From Staphylococcus lutrae (GTDB lineage Bacteria > Bacillota > Bacilli > Staphylococcales > Staphylococcaceae): 64,000 bases of DNA. Of this stretch, positions 1-7,641 are shown in pieces. The DNA is taken from assembly GCF_002101335.1 (NCBI RefSeq), contig NZ_CP020773.1, positions 434,001 to 498,000 of the forward strand. The letters are read 5' to 3'. A model generated the notes under the pieces. The model ran no database searches. It saw only the letters and a program-made list of their open reading frames with translations, and was not told the DNA's origin. The position numbers and the translations under genes were made by a program. Every line of letters starts with the position of its first letter. Position 1 is the stretch's first letter.

Positions 1-189
1 ACATGACTATTTTTATTTTTTATCACGCCATCCACCTCTCGTTATTTTAAAATTCATCACAGCCAGTATATACAAAACGAACACAGAATACCACCCTAAC
101 CTTGATACAGTTGACCTCAATTAGGATTTTTGTTAAACTTTTTAGAATTTAGTAAACTGGAATTAATGAGACAATAAGGGGGCTATTCG

Positions 190-1005
190 ATGCAAATTCA
201 ACTTTTTCAATTTAATGTGGCATATGGTGATATACAGCAAAACATGCAAAAAATTTCAACATTATTTGAACATCACTTAGATAATCAAACCGATGTCGTT
301 GTTCTTCCTGAAATGTGGAATAACGGTTACGCACTGGATGCATTGCAAAATAAAGCAGATACGGATTTAAATCAAAGTTATCCTTTTATAAAAACATTAG
401 CAAAACAGTATCACGTAGATGTGATTGCTGGTTCTGTATCCAATAAAAAGAATGAGGGCATCTATAATACGGCATTTGCGGTGAATCGCCAAGGCGAAAA
501 AATTTTTGAATATGATAAAATACACCTCGTTCCAATGTTAAATGAACCTGAGTTTTTAACCCAAGGCGAGACGGTGCCTTACCCTTTCTCGCTGTCTGAT
601 GGAACATCCGTTTCACAAATCATTTGTTATGATTTACGTTTTCCAGAATTAAGTCGCTATCCGGCAGCACAAGGGGCAAAGATTATGTTTTATGTTGCCC
701 AATGGCCTCAAGTTCGTTTGTCCCATTGGCGCCAACTTTTGCAAGCGCGAGCAATTGAAAATGATATGTATGTTGTTGCTGTCAATGGAAGTGGCAATGA
801 TGGTAAAACAACCTATGCCGGTCATTCAATGGTGATTGATCCTAATGGGGAAATCATCGCAGAAGCCTCCACCGATGAAGCGGTCATTACAGTTAAACTC
901 GACCTTCAACAAGTGGACGAGCAGCGTTTAGCAATTCCTGTTTTTGATAATATGCGACCTGACGTGTATCGCTACGGTCAGAAAGTAAAGCGATTATCTG
1001 AATGA
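190..1005 (+). CDS. Carbon-nitrogen hydrolase (nitrilase superfamily)
   Basis: Cytoplasmic amidase-type hydrolase of the nitrilase superfamily, 271 aa, a usual length. The Glu-Lys-Cys triad is visible: E41 (VVLPEMW), K110 (YDKIHLVP) and C146 (IICYDLRFPE). A purine-like ribosome site AAGGGGG sits before the ATG. Members of this branch act as omega-amidases or deaminated-glutathione amidases; the substrate here cannot be told from sequence. It converges with RNAIII, as the homologous gene does beside hld in S. aureus (from memory), so the position looks ancestral. Confidence 0.9.
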   Translation: MQIQLFQFNVAYGDIQQNMQKISTLFEHHLDNQTDVVVLPEMWNNGYALDALQNKADTDLNQSYPFIKTLAKQYHVDVIAGSVSNKKNEGIYNTAFAVNRQGEKIFEYDKIHLVPMLNEPEFLTQGETVPYPFSLSDGTSVSQIICYDLRFPELSRYPAAQGAKIMFYVAQWPQVRLSHWRQLLQARAIENDMYVVAVNGSGNDGKTTYAGHSMVIDPNGEIIAEASTDEAVITVKLDLQQVDEQRLAIPVFDNMRPDVYRYGQKVKRLSE

Positions 1006-1159
1006 CCTTGATTGATTGTGCCATACTTTCTATCACAATTTATATGTCAAACACATTGTCATCTGATAAGTGGCTATGCTGTTTACAATAGAGGGCATTT
1101 TGTAAGCGGAAATGGTTGAACTTCCTTCAGTCCAATTTATGATAAAACTAAAATACATT

Positions 1160-1196
1160 AAAAAAGAAACAGACGAGCTTGGGAGGGACTCGCCTG
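1160..1196 (-). terminator. RNAIII terminator
   Basis: Stem arms 1170-1177 and 1189-1196 (CAGACGAG / CTCGCCTG on the plus strand, one G-U pair), followed on the minus strand by a U-rich tract at 1160-1169. The loop carries the anti-Shine-Dalgarno run. It may also stop the converging hydrolase transcript. Confidence 0.85.
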
Positions 1197-1381
1197 TTTT
1201 TCATATTAAGGGAATGTTTTTAATTTACAGTTATTCTATTTAATTGGGGATGTTATTAATTATGAAAAAATTTAGTGAATTTACCGATTATTAAATATTG
1301 CTGTAATGGTTTCAATACAGAAACCTGATTTTACTTTAGTCTAAGTAAGGAAAAAGATTTTAACAGTAAAGCTTGTGAAAT

Positions 1382-1462
1382 CTAGTTTTTCATAAACTTT
1401 TTGATTGTTTCAGCGATAAGCTTAACGAAATCAACAATTGTGCTAATGATATCTCCAGCCAT
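1382..1462 (-). CDS. hld: Delta-hemolysin (delta-toxin)
   Basis: 26-residue amphipathic peptide encoded inside RNAIII. It begins MAGDIISTIVDFVK and ends KKFMKN, following the family pattern MA-DIISTI-D-VK. The ribosome site AAGGAGGT (1471-1478) precedes the ATG. Known members are exported as formylated membrane-active phenol-soluble modulins. The Trp of the S. aureus peptide is replaced by Leu. The gene is too short for most ORF callers. Confidence 0.93.
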   Translation of the reverse strand: MAGDIISTIVDFVKLIAETIKKFMKN

Positions 1463-1654
1463 GTTCGCGCACCTCCTTAAAGTATAAATAAAATCAAGAC
1501 TTTAATAGATTGTTGCTTCCTTAGCCATGTAAGCTGAGCGAAGAATACAATGACTAAGAATATCTGAATTTAACTTGATACAGCTTGTTTTGTAAATCAT
1601 GCGGTAGACACGCTTTACAAAACCGCTTCACCTCAATCACTTAATGTGATTATG

Positions 1655-1726
1655 TCTATATTAGAACACGTTTCTTTGAATTTGTGTCATTCATTGCGTA
1701 ACTTAACATTTTTTATGCTTAACTGT
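1655..1726 (-). promoter_or_regulatory. agr P3 promoter with AgrA sites
   Basis: Reading the minus strand: an AgrA repeat ACAGTTAAG (1726-1718), a degenerate second repeat AATGTTAAG (1710-1702), and a -10 element TATAGA (1660-1655) set in TAATATAGA as in S. aureus P3. Start-to-start spacing of the repeats is about 16 bp, shorter than the 21 bp at P2. The weaker second site fits P3 needing more AgrA-P than P2, which is inference. Confidence 0.75.
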
Positions 1727-1767
1727 AGGAAAAAATATGTTAGTATTAAATATAATTCTTATTTTTA

Positions 1768-1834
1768 ACAGTTAGGCAAAATTATTGAACAGTTAGGCAA
1801 AATTTCTATCAATTGAAACATTGTGTCTTATAAT
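1768..1834 (+). promoter_or_regulatory. agr P2 promoter with AgrA direct repeats
   Basis: Two exact ACAGTTAGG repeats (1768-1776 and 1789-1797), 21 bp apart, are the AgrA-P binding site. A consensus -10 TATAAT lies at 1829-1834 with no good -35, as expected for an activator-dependent promoter. Drives agrBDCA. Confidence 0.9.
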
Positions 1835-1853
1835 GTTATTAAGGAGGAAGGTC

Positions 1854-2420
1854 ATGAAATTCATTGATAACGGCATCGAAAGATTAGCGCTTAAGCTACA
1901 GCAAAAACAAAATTTGAGTCATATCGAATTTTTAAAAGTACGCTTAGGCATGCAAGTAGTTGTCATTAATTTCTCTAAAGCTGTCGTTACTTATGGGCTC
2001 GCACTCCTTTTACACTTATTTTTATACACGCTAATTGTTCACATAAGTTTTCTTGTTTTACGATTTTATTCAAACGGTGCGCACGCAAAAAATTCAATAC
2101 TTTGCCATATTCAAAACATTTTATTTTTTATTTTTGTACCATGGTTAATAGTGCGATATGACATTCCGTTTGTATATTTGTTATTATTGGTTATATTGGG
2201 ATCATTCCTTGTTGTGAGATATGCTCCCGCAGCGACTAAGAAGAAACCGATTGCAAAGAAAAGAATTAAAGGGTTAAAAATTCGATCTTGTTTTGCAATG
2301 GGGCTACTCATCATCGCATCATTCATCGTTTCTGAACCGTATAACAAATTTATTTTGTATGGTGCCATATTACAATCTTTAACATTATTACCTATTTTTA
2401 AGTCTAAGGAGGAAACTTAA
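1854..2420 (+). CDS. agrB: AgrB, membrane endopeptidase for AgrD
   Basis: 188-aa integral membrane cysteine protease that cuts the AgrD C-terminal tail and forms the autoinducing peptide ring. Catalytic H77 and C84 fall at the same numbers as in S. aureus (GAHA...ILC). The conserved patch APAATKKKPI is present. The start is taken at the ATG after AAGGAGGA (1841-1848), not at the upstream TTG, which has no ribosome site and would add 11 residues. The stop is followed at once by agrD. The substrate-binding regions must match the unusual serine-containing AgrD. Confidence 0.96.
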   Translation: MKFIDNGIERLALKLQQKQNLSHIEFLKVRLGMQVVVINFSKAVVTYGLALLLHLFLYTLIVHISFLVLRFYSNGAHAKNSILCHIQNILFFIFVPWLIVRYDIPFVYLLLLVILGSFLVVRYAPAATKKKPIAKKRIKGLKIRSCFAMGLLIIASFIVSEPYNKFILYGAILQSLTLLPIFKSKEET

Positions 2421-2421
2421 C

Positions 2422-2556
2422 ATGAAATTTTTCGATAGCATTCTTAACTTTATTGTTCATTTTTTCCAATCCATCGGTAACTTTGCGAAAATCCCTTTCA
2501 GCTTTGGATTTTTCGATGAACCTGAAATTCCTGAAGAATTATTAGAAGAAGAATAA
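2422..2556 (+). CDS. agrD: AgrD, autoinducing peptide precursor (serine-type ring)
   Basis: 44-aa precursor: N-terminal amphipathic leader (1-22), signal core, and acidic C-terminal tail DEPEIPEELLEEE that AgrB removes. By comparison with S. pseudintermedius RIPTSTGFF, the mature peptide is K23-I-P-F-S-F-G-F-F31. The ring-closing residue is S27 (codon AGC at 2500-2502) rather than Cys, giving a predicted lactone instead of a thiolactone. The peptide's exact N-terminus is inferred. The ATG starts 2 nt after the agrB stop, and the ribosome site AAGGAGG lies inside the end of agrB. Confidence 0.95.
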   Translation: MKFFDSILNFIVHFFQSIGNFAKIPFSFGFFDEPEIPEELLEEE

Positions 2557-2584
2557 AATAATTTTTAGAAAGCGTGTATAAAAA

Positions 2585-3910
2585 TTGGAAATTGTTTTAT
2601 CTACATTAACTGTGTTGTTTCAAACTTTTCTATTCGCCTCAATTACAGGCATGATTCAGAAATACAAATATACTTCTAGGGATTACTTCCTGATACTTGT
2701 CGGGATTGTAATCCCTGGACTTGTTCTATATTTTATTTTTGAACGCTATAGTCTTTTTTATTTCATCCTAGCCTTTTTTGTTTTTTACTACAAACGTGCG
2801 AAGGCGCTTGGGATTATTTCAGTATTGATTACAGTACTTATTTTGACCATAAGTAGTTTTTTTGGTGTGATTGTTTATACATACTTAATCAATCTTCATG
2901 TGAATGATTATGTCTCTATCGTTTTGTATACGTTATTCTTTGCGCTTTGTTGCTATTTCTTAGCATTTATCCTTGTATTCGTCCTGAATAAATTCAAACT
3001 CTCATGGTTACATTTAAATCGTTTATATTTAACACTTTTAATTTTAGCCTTAGCTGTGGGTGTCTACGTCTTTTTCTATTTAATGCCTAAGTCCGTCGAC
3101 ACCATGAATGAGTTTAAAACTTTAGGTGTTATTTATTTTATTTCCTTTTTAATCTTTGCATTGTTGATTATTGTAACCACTTTAACGATTGAACGTGAAA
3201 TGAATTATCGACGAAAAAAACAAGAATTAGAAGATTATTACAAATATACATTACAAATAGAGAAGATTAACAATAAAATGCGGAAATTCCGTCATGATTA
3301 TATTAACATCCTGTTGACCATGTCTGAGTACTTACGCGAAGATGACTTACCAGGATTGAAAAAATACTATCATGAACATATTAGTCCGCTTAAAAGTGAC
3401 TTTGAATCACACTCGGTTAAACTCAATGGCGTTGAAAACTTAAAAGTTCGAGAAATTAAAGGTTTAATCACGACTAAAATTTTACAAGCTCAAGAAAAAA
3501 ATATTGAAATCAGTGTGGAAGTCGCAGATGAAATTACTGAAATCCATATGGAATCTATTAATTTAAGCCGGGCATTAGGTATTATTTTAGACAACGCAAT
3601 TGAAGCTTCTTATGCGATTGACAATCCAATGATACAAATCGCATTTATCAAAACGGACACGTCCGTGTTGATTGTGATCATGAACAAAGCACCGAAAGAC
3701 ATGCCCAAACTCCATACGTTAATGCAAGACGGATTTTCGACTAAAGGGAAAAATCGGGGTATTGGTTTAACCACTTTGAAAGAAATTATTGATCAAACTG
3801 AAAATGCATTCCTTGATACGACGATTGAAAATCATTATTTTGTGCAAAAATTGGAAATTATGAACGATGAGGAACAAGGGAGTGTGAATAATGAAAATTT
3901 TGATTTGTGA
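2585..3910 (+). CDS. agrC: AgrC, receptor histidine kinase
   Basis: 441-aa membrane sensor for the autoinducing peptide. The N-terminal half (about 1-205) holds about six hydrophobic helices and is the variable, pheromone-specific part. A coiled-coil linker leads to the HPK10-type phospho-acceptor H237 (KFRHDYIN), the N box around N337 (IILDNAIEAS) and the G box RGIGLTTLKE (391-400). The start is a TTG (MEIV; S. aureus starts MEL), with only a weak ribosome site. The C-terminus is about 10 residues longer than in S. aureus and overlaps agrA by 20 nt, suggesting translational coupling. Confidence 0.96.
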   Translation: MEIVLSTLTVLFQTFLFASITGMIQKYKYTSRDYFLILVGIVIPGLVLYFIFERYSLFYFILAFFVFYYKRAKALGIISVLITVLILTISSFFGVIVYTYLINLHVNDYVSIVLYTLFFALCCYFLAFILVFVLNKFKLSWLHLNRLYLTLLILALAVGVYVFFYLMPKSVDTMNEFKTLGVIYFISFLIFALLIIVTTLTIEREMNYRRKKQELEDYYKYTLQIEKINNKMRKFRHDYINILLTMSEYLREDDLPGLKKYYHEHISPLKSDFESHSVKLNGVENLKVREIKGLITTKILQAQEKNIEISVEVADEITEIHMESINLSRALGIILDNAIEASYAIDNPMIQIAFIKTDTSVLIVIMNKAPKDMPKLHTLMQDGFSTKGKNRGIGLTTLKEIIDQTENAFLDTTIENHYFVQKLEIMNDEEQGSVNNENFDL

Positions 3911-4607
3911 AGATGATCCAAAACAGCGTGAGCGTATGGTCTCTATCATTGAAAATTACATCATGATTGAAGAAAAACCTATGGAAATTGAAATCGTCAC
4001 GGATGATCCGTATGCCATTTTGGAAACGTCTAAAAATATGACTGATGTGGGTTGTTATTTTTTAGATATTCAATTAGAGTCAGACATCAACGGGATTAAA
4101 CTCGGTAGTGAGATTCGCAAGCACGACCCAATTGGAAATATCATCTTTGTCACGAGTCATAGTGAACTCACTTATCTCACTTTTGTTTACAAAGTGGCTG
4201 CAATGGATTTTATTTTTAAAGATGATCCAGATGAACTGAGAACACGGATTATTGACTGTCTAGAAACGGCTTTAAAACGGCTTGATTTGTTGACTAAAGA
4301 TCATACTGTTGAGACGTTAGAATTAAAACGTGGGAGCAGCTCTGTTTACGTGAGCTATGATGACGTCATGTTTTTCGAATCCTCACCTAAATCTCATCGC
4401 TTAATTGCTCATTTGGATAATCGACAAATCGAGTTTTATGGCAATCTTAAAGAGCTTGCACAGTTAGATGATCGTTTCTTTAGATGTCACAACAGTTTTG
4501 TTTTAAACAGAAGAAATATTAGTAGCATAGACTCAAAAGAACGTATCGTCTATTTTAAAAATGATGAGTTTTGCTACGTCTCTGTAAGAAATATCAAAAA
4601 AATTTAA
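3891..4607 (+). CDS. agrA: AgrA, LytTR response regulator
   Basis: 238-aa cytosolic activator of P2 and P3. Receiver domain (1-125) with acidic pocket EDD (7-9) and phospho-acceptor D59 (YFLDIQ). The LytTR DNA-binding domain (about 143-238) has H169 and N201 at the base-contact positions and redox-sensitive C199, matching S. aureus numbering. Overlaps agrC by 20 nt. Confidence 0.97.
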   Translation: MKILICEDDPKQRERMVSIIENYIMIEEKPMEIEIVTDDPYAILETSKNMTDVGCYFLDIQLESDINGIKLGSEIRKHDPIGNIIFVTSHSELTYLTFVYKVAAMDFIFKDDPDELRTRIIDCLETALKRLDLLTKDHTVETLELKRGSSSVYVSYDDVMFFESSPKSHRLIAHLDNRQIEFYGNLKELAQLDDRFFRCHNSFVLNRRNISSIDSKERIVYFKNDEFCYVSVRNIKKI

Positions 4608-4651
4608 GCTGACTGTTCATCCTATTTCTTTAAAAATCAAGCACACGTTAT

Positions 4652-4690
4652 ACACCCCAAAAGTTGGATTCAAACCATCTTTTGGGGTGT
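4652..4690. terminator. Hairpin after agrA
   Basis: Perfect 12-bp inverted repeat, ACACCCCAAAAG (4652-4663) with CTTTTGGGGTGT (4679-4690). The T-tract is weak in both directions. It lies between convergent agrA and the GH32 gene and could serve both. Confidence 0.7.
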
Positions 4691-4774
4691 ATTTGACTTG
4701 GGACACAAATCATACATCATTCGTTCATCCCTATTCCATTTTTAGGCTCTTTCTAGATAGTGATTAACGTCTCA

Positions 4775-6262
4775 TTACTCATTCACAGGTATCAAATCAT
4801 ATTTCGTCATTTTTAAATAAATTTGACCAGAGTCCGTCACAACTTTAATTTTATTTGAGCTGACCTGTGGGAAAATTCTAGCGGACAACACACTTTCTCC
4901 ATCGTTACAAAATATCTCAATGCTTGATGTGTCTACAAAAATACGTAATCGCGTGAGCTCAGTGTTCAATTGTGCTTTCCTCATTGTCCCTTCAACGGGA
5001 TAAGGTAACGCCCCACTATCAAAACGCTCAAGCGACAGCATTCGCGTTCCTGTTTCATATCGAATAATCGTTGCTTCTTCTCGCGATGCTCGCAATTGTA
5101 ATTCAAACGCTGACGCTTCATTTTCAAGAATGTCAACAACAAGTTCGTATTGTACCCCTTCATACGGGTGTAATTGCTTAACAAATTTGTTTGCATAGCC
5201 AAGTGCGACTTCCTCATTTTGACGTAATTTTCTCAAATCCATATGTGGTTTTTGTTTTAGCCGATCATGCTCAATCGTTAAGATTCTAGGTAAGGTTAAA
5301 CAATGTGCCCATCCCTCATCATCGGTAGGATAATTCGTATTGGGAAGTCCCATCCACGCCATCATCACACGACGTCCCACTTCATCACACATCGTTTGTG
5401 GTGCATAAAAATCAAACCCTTGATCCAATTCAATGAATGGACCATGCTCAAACACTAATGTTTCAAAGTTTAAATGTCCAATGATATAACCACTTAGATA
5501 TTGATTTTGATATCTGTCATCTTTTGATGTGACGCCTCTCGGGCAAAATAAGAGAACATCTTTCCCATGTATTTGAAAATAATCGGGACATGCCCATACT
5601 ACTCCAAAATGATCTAAGTTTGTTTTAATTTCACCTTTAAATTGCCAAGGCCCTTCTGGTTGAACAGCCTCGTATAATACGATACAACCGGTTTGATTAT
5701 GACGCTGTGCCCCTATCATCGCATATAATTTGCCATCTTTTTCAAATACTTTAGGATCTCGAAATTGCTGTGTATAACCTGAAGGCGGTGTTGGAATGGC
5801 AGGAGGTAATATTTTCTGAACGGACCCATCCTCATTTACGCGTGCCACAATTTGACTCCTATAACCGTGCCACTCTGAATCACGATGCATTGCTGTATAC
5901 ATGTAATAGCATGTTTCATTAAATACAAATGCCGATCCACTGTTGACACCATGGCTATCATATTCATTGTCTGGACGCAATCCGATACCTTGGTCTTCAA
6001 GTTGCACGAGATTTTGACCTTTCAATAATCGCCAATATTTCAACCCATGTACCGCACCTAAAGGAAACCATTGATGTGCAATATAATAGTGATTGTTAAA
6101 AAAAATAAGCCCATTGGGATGATTTAATAATCCTGTTGGTGGCTGAATATGAAAAGTTTGTCGAAATGGAGATGCATTGACTTTGTCTGTTAATATTTGT
6201 ATTTCTTGTTCACTTGCTGCTTCATATTTACGATAACGCTTTTCTCTACTCCATTGCTCCAT
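4775..6262 (-). CDS. scrB: Sucrose-6-phosphate hydrolase-like GH32 protein, catalytic residues replaced
   Basis: 495 aa, full length for ScrB (beta-propeller about 30-340, C-terminal beta-sandwich about 350-495). The start is the ATG after AAGGAGGT. The family uses a nucleophile Asp in NDPNG and an acid/base Glu in WECPD. Here these read NHPNG (H48, codon at 6119-6121) and WACPD (A224, codon at 5591-5593), while the transition-state motif RDP (168-170) is kept. Each change needs one base substitution. Hydrolysis is therefore expected to be lost or severely impaired. The fructokinase and scrR genes that flank scrB in S. aureus (recalled) are absent. It is either an early pseudogene without frameshift or a repurposed sugar-binding protein. 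Confidence 0.85.
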   Translation of the reverse strand: MEQWSREKRYRKYEAASEQEIQILTDKVNASPFRQTFHIQPPTGLLNHPNGLIFFNNHYYIAHQWFPLGAVHGLKYWRLLKGQNLVQLEDQGIGLRPDNEYDSHGVNSGSAFVFNETCYYMYTAMHRDSEWHGYRSQIVARVNEDGSVQKILPPAIPTPPSGYTQQFRDPKVFEKDGKLYAMIGAQRHNQTGCIVLYEAVQPEGPWQFKGEIKTNLDHFGVVWACPDYFQIHGKDVLLFCPRGVTSKDDRYQNQYLSGYIIGHLNFETLVFEHGPFIELDQGFDFYAPQTMCDEVGRRVMMAWMGLPNTNYPTDDEGWAHCLTLPRILTIEHDRLKQKPHMDLRKLRQNEEVALGYANKFVKQLHPYEGVQYELVVDILENEASAFELQLRASREEATIIRYETGTRMLSLERFDSGALPYPVEGTMRKAQLNTELTRLRIFVDTSSIEIFCNDGESVLSARIFPQVSSNKIKVVTDSGQIYLKMTKYDLIPVNE

Positions 6263-6328
6263 ATTGTACCTCCTTAATGTATTGGCCATCCTATACATCA
6301 TTAATGACTTTCAAAAGTAGCGTCAACA

Positions 6329-6342
6329 TCAAGCCGCTTACA
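6329..6342 (-). promoter_or_regulatory. Possible cre (CcpA) site
   Basis: On the minus strand TGTAAGCGGCTTGA resembles the cre consensus TGNAANCGNWNNCA with about two mismatches, some 70 bp upstream of the scrB-like start. A ScrR-type operator is an alternative reading. Weak evidence. Confidence 0.3.
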
Positions 6343-6702
6343 TATCACATTCGTTATCAAACCACACGCATGGCCTCATATCGATTTCAACGGCATGTGT
6401 CATTTGATCACTGATGTATCACTTAACATGGCTCAAAATGATCATTACGCTTTTGATTTCATGTCTTGCTTCGTCATCATCTGACTTCATATGTATAGAT
6501 TCCTCTTTTAGTCTCACTCGCTATTTTATCATAAATTCACCCTTAAATTCTCAACAAATTCATTTCATATGACTTGCCATACAGACTTCATTTAAATAGG
6601 GTTCTGCAGATTTATCCAACTTATATGCATCACTCATTTTCCTAACTTATTCAACATGTCATCATCTCACAACAATCGTCTTGCCAATCTCACTGACAAT
6701 AG

Positions 6703-6744
6703 AAAAAGCTAATTCCTACCCAATTTGATAGAAATTAGCGCTTT
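6703..6744 (-). terminator. rex terminator hairpin (repeated type)
   Basis: Arms GCTAATTCCTA (6708-6718) and TAGAAATTAGC (6729-6739) with one mismatch, followed on the minus strand by a U tract (6703-6707). It lies about 100 nt past the rex stop. Nearly the same hairpin occurs at 41961-42002 behind cshA. Confidence 0.7.
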
Positions 6745-6841
6745 AAATCGATGTATTTAATAAGATGAAAAAGCATCTCACTCAAATATTACATGATTCA
6801 AATATGAAGACAAACGATGAGATTGAGCGTCATATAGACTA

Positions 6842-7489
6842 CTATGACTTTATGGTACCGTAGTTCTTCATAAAAAAGAGTAATGATTGCAATTCAACCC
6901 CTAAATCTATCTGATGGACTTGAACATTTTGCGGGGCGTTCACGCGTTTTGGTGTAAAGTTAAGAATGCCTTTGATACCCGCTTCTACTAACTGATCTGT
7001 GACGGCTTGGGCTGCAGATTCTGGTGTAGCAATGATTATGACTTCTAAATCACCTGCTGCTACAGTTGCTTTAATTTCATCCATTGATTTGACCGTCACG
7101 TCTCCTACTGTCGTCCCTATAATCTCTTCGCTAATATCAAATGCCTCTGTAATTGTCATATCATCATGAATTGAGAAGTTATATGAAATTAAGGCCGTAC
7201 CTAAATGCCCAACGCCAACAACACCAATTTTAATGACATCTGAATCACTGAGTTCTGATTTGAAAAAATCTAGTAAACTATCAATATTGTAGCCGTATCC
7301 TTTTTTACCTAACTCACCAAAATAAGAAAAATCTCGGCGAATGGTTGCTGAATCTATATTTAAGCCTTCACTAATTGCCTTTGAATTAACGCGATCTTCG
7401 CCTTTCGCTTTTAAAGTGTTCACAAATCGATAGTACAAAGGGAGACGTTTTAAAGTTGCTCTAGGAATTTTGTTCATTGATTTTCCCAT
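6842..7489 (-). CDS. rex: Redox-sensing repressor Rex
   Basis: 215-aa NADH/NAD+-responsive repressor of fermentation and anaerobic genes. N-terminal winged helix (about 1-85; [29 protein letters not shown]) and Rossmann domain with [12 protein letters not shown] (about 89-100). The C-terminal swapped helix [19 protein letters not shown] is intact. The ribosome site GGAGG lies 8 nt before the ATG. A Rex-box-like palindrome upstream suggests autoregulation. Confidence 0.96.
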   Translation of the reverse strand: MGKSMNKIPRATLKRLPLYYRFVNTLKAKGEDRVNSKAISEGLNIDSATIRRDFSYFGELGKKGYGYNIDSLLDFFKSELSDSDVIKIGVVGVGHLGTALISYNFSIHDDMTITEAFDISEEIIGTTVGDVTVKSMDEIKATVAAGDLEVIIIATPESAAQAVTDQLVEAGIKGILNFTPKRVNAPQNVQVHQIDLGVELQSLLFFMKNYGTIKS

Positions 7490-7520
7490 AATGAAGTCCT
7501 CCGATAATCATTTCTAATAC

Positions 7521-7538
7521 ATGTGATGGTGTTCACAC
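7521..7538. promoter_or_regulatory. Rex-box-like operator
   Basis: ATGTGATGGTGTTCACAC carries both half-sites (TGTGA and TTCACA) of the Rex consensus TTGTGA-N6-TTCACAA with correct spacing, 32 bp before rex. The outermost bases deviate. Confidence 0.5.
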
Positions 7539-7641
7539 TTTATGCTCATTATTATAACTTAATTTAATACATATGAAAACTTTAACAGTTTGATAGCATG
7601 GGGGTTTATTGTACAATAAATAGGATGAAAGGAGTGTGCCT

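Larger units (their letters stand above)
1160..1650 (-). ncRNA. rnaIII: RNAIII, agr effector RNA
   Basis: Regulatory RNA of the agr system, about 490 nt against 514 nt in S. aureus. The 5' end is inferred from the P3 -10 element and a small 5' hairpin (ATCAC...GTGAT, 1636-1650) that matches the start of S. aureus RNAIII. The 3' end is the terminator hairpin at 1170-1196, whose loop on the RNA reads UCCCUCCC, the Shine-Dalgarno-pairing motif typical of RNAIII. Two more C-rich stretches (near 1210-1215 and 1246-1250) could serve as further target-binding loops. It contains hld. Ends are estimates. Confidence 0.85.
6301..6841. other. Non-coding gap, scrB-like to rex
   Basis: About 540 bp with no ORF that has a ribosome site or recognisable product. 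It holds the possible cre site and the rex terminator hairpin. In S. aureus, scrR and an ammonium transporter lie here (recalled), so this may be a deletion scar. Confidence 0.6.

Noticed and set aside
1821-1853. Upstream TTG start for agrB
   Set aside because: It overlaps the P2 -10 element, has no ribosome site, and the ATG after AAGGAGGA gives the family's length and residue numbering.
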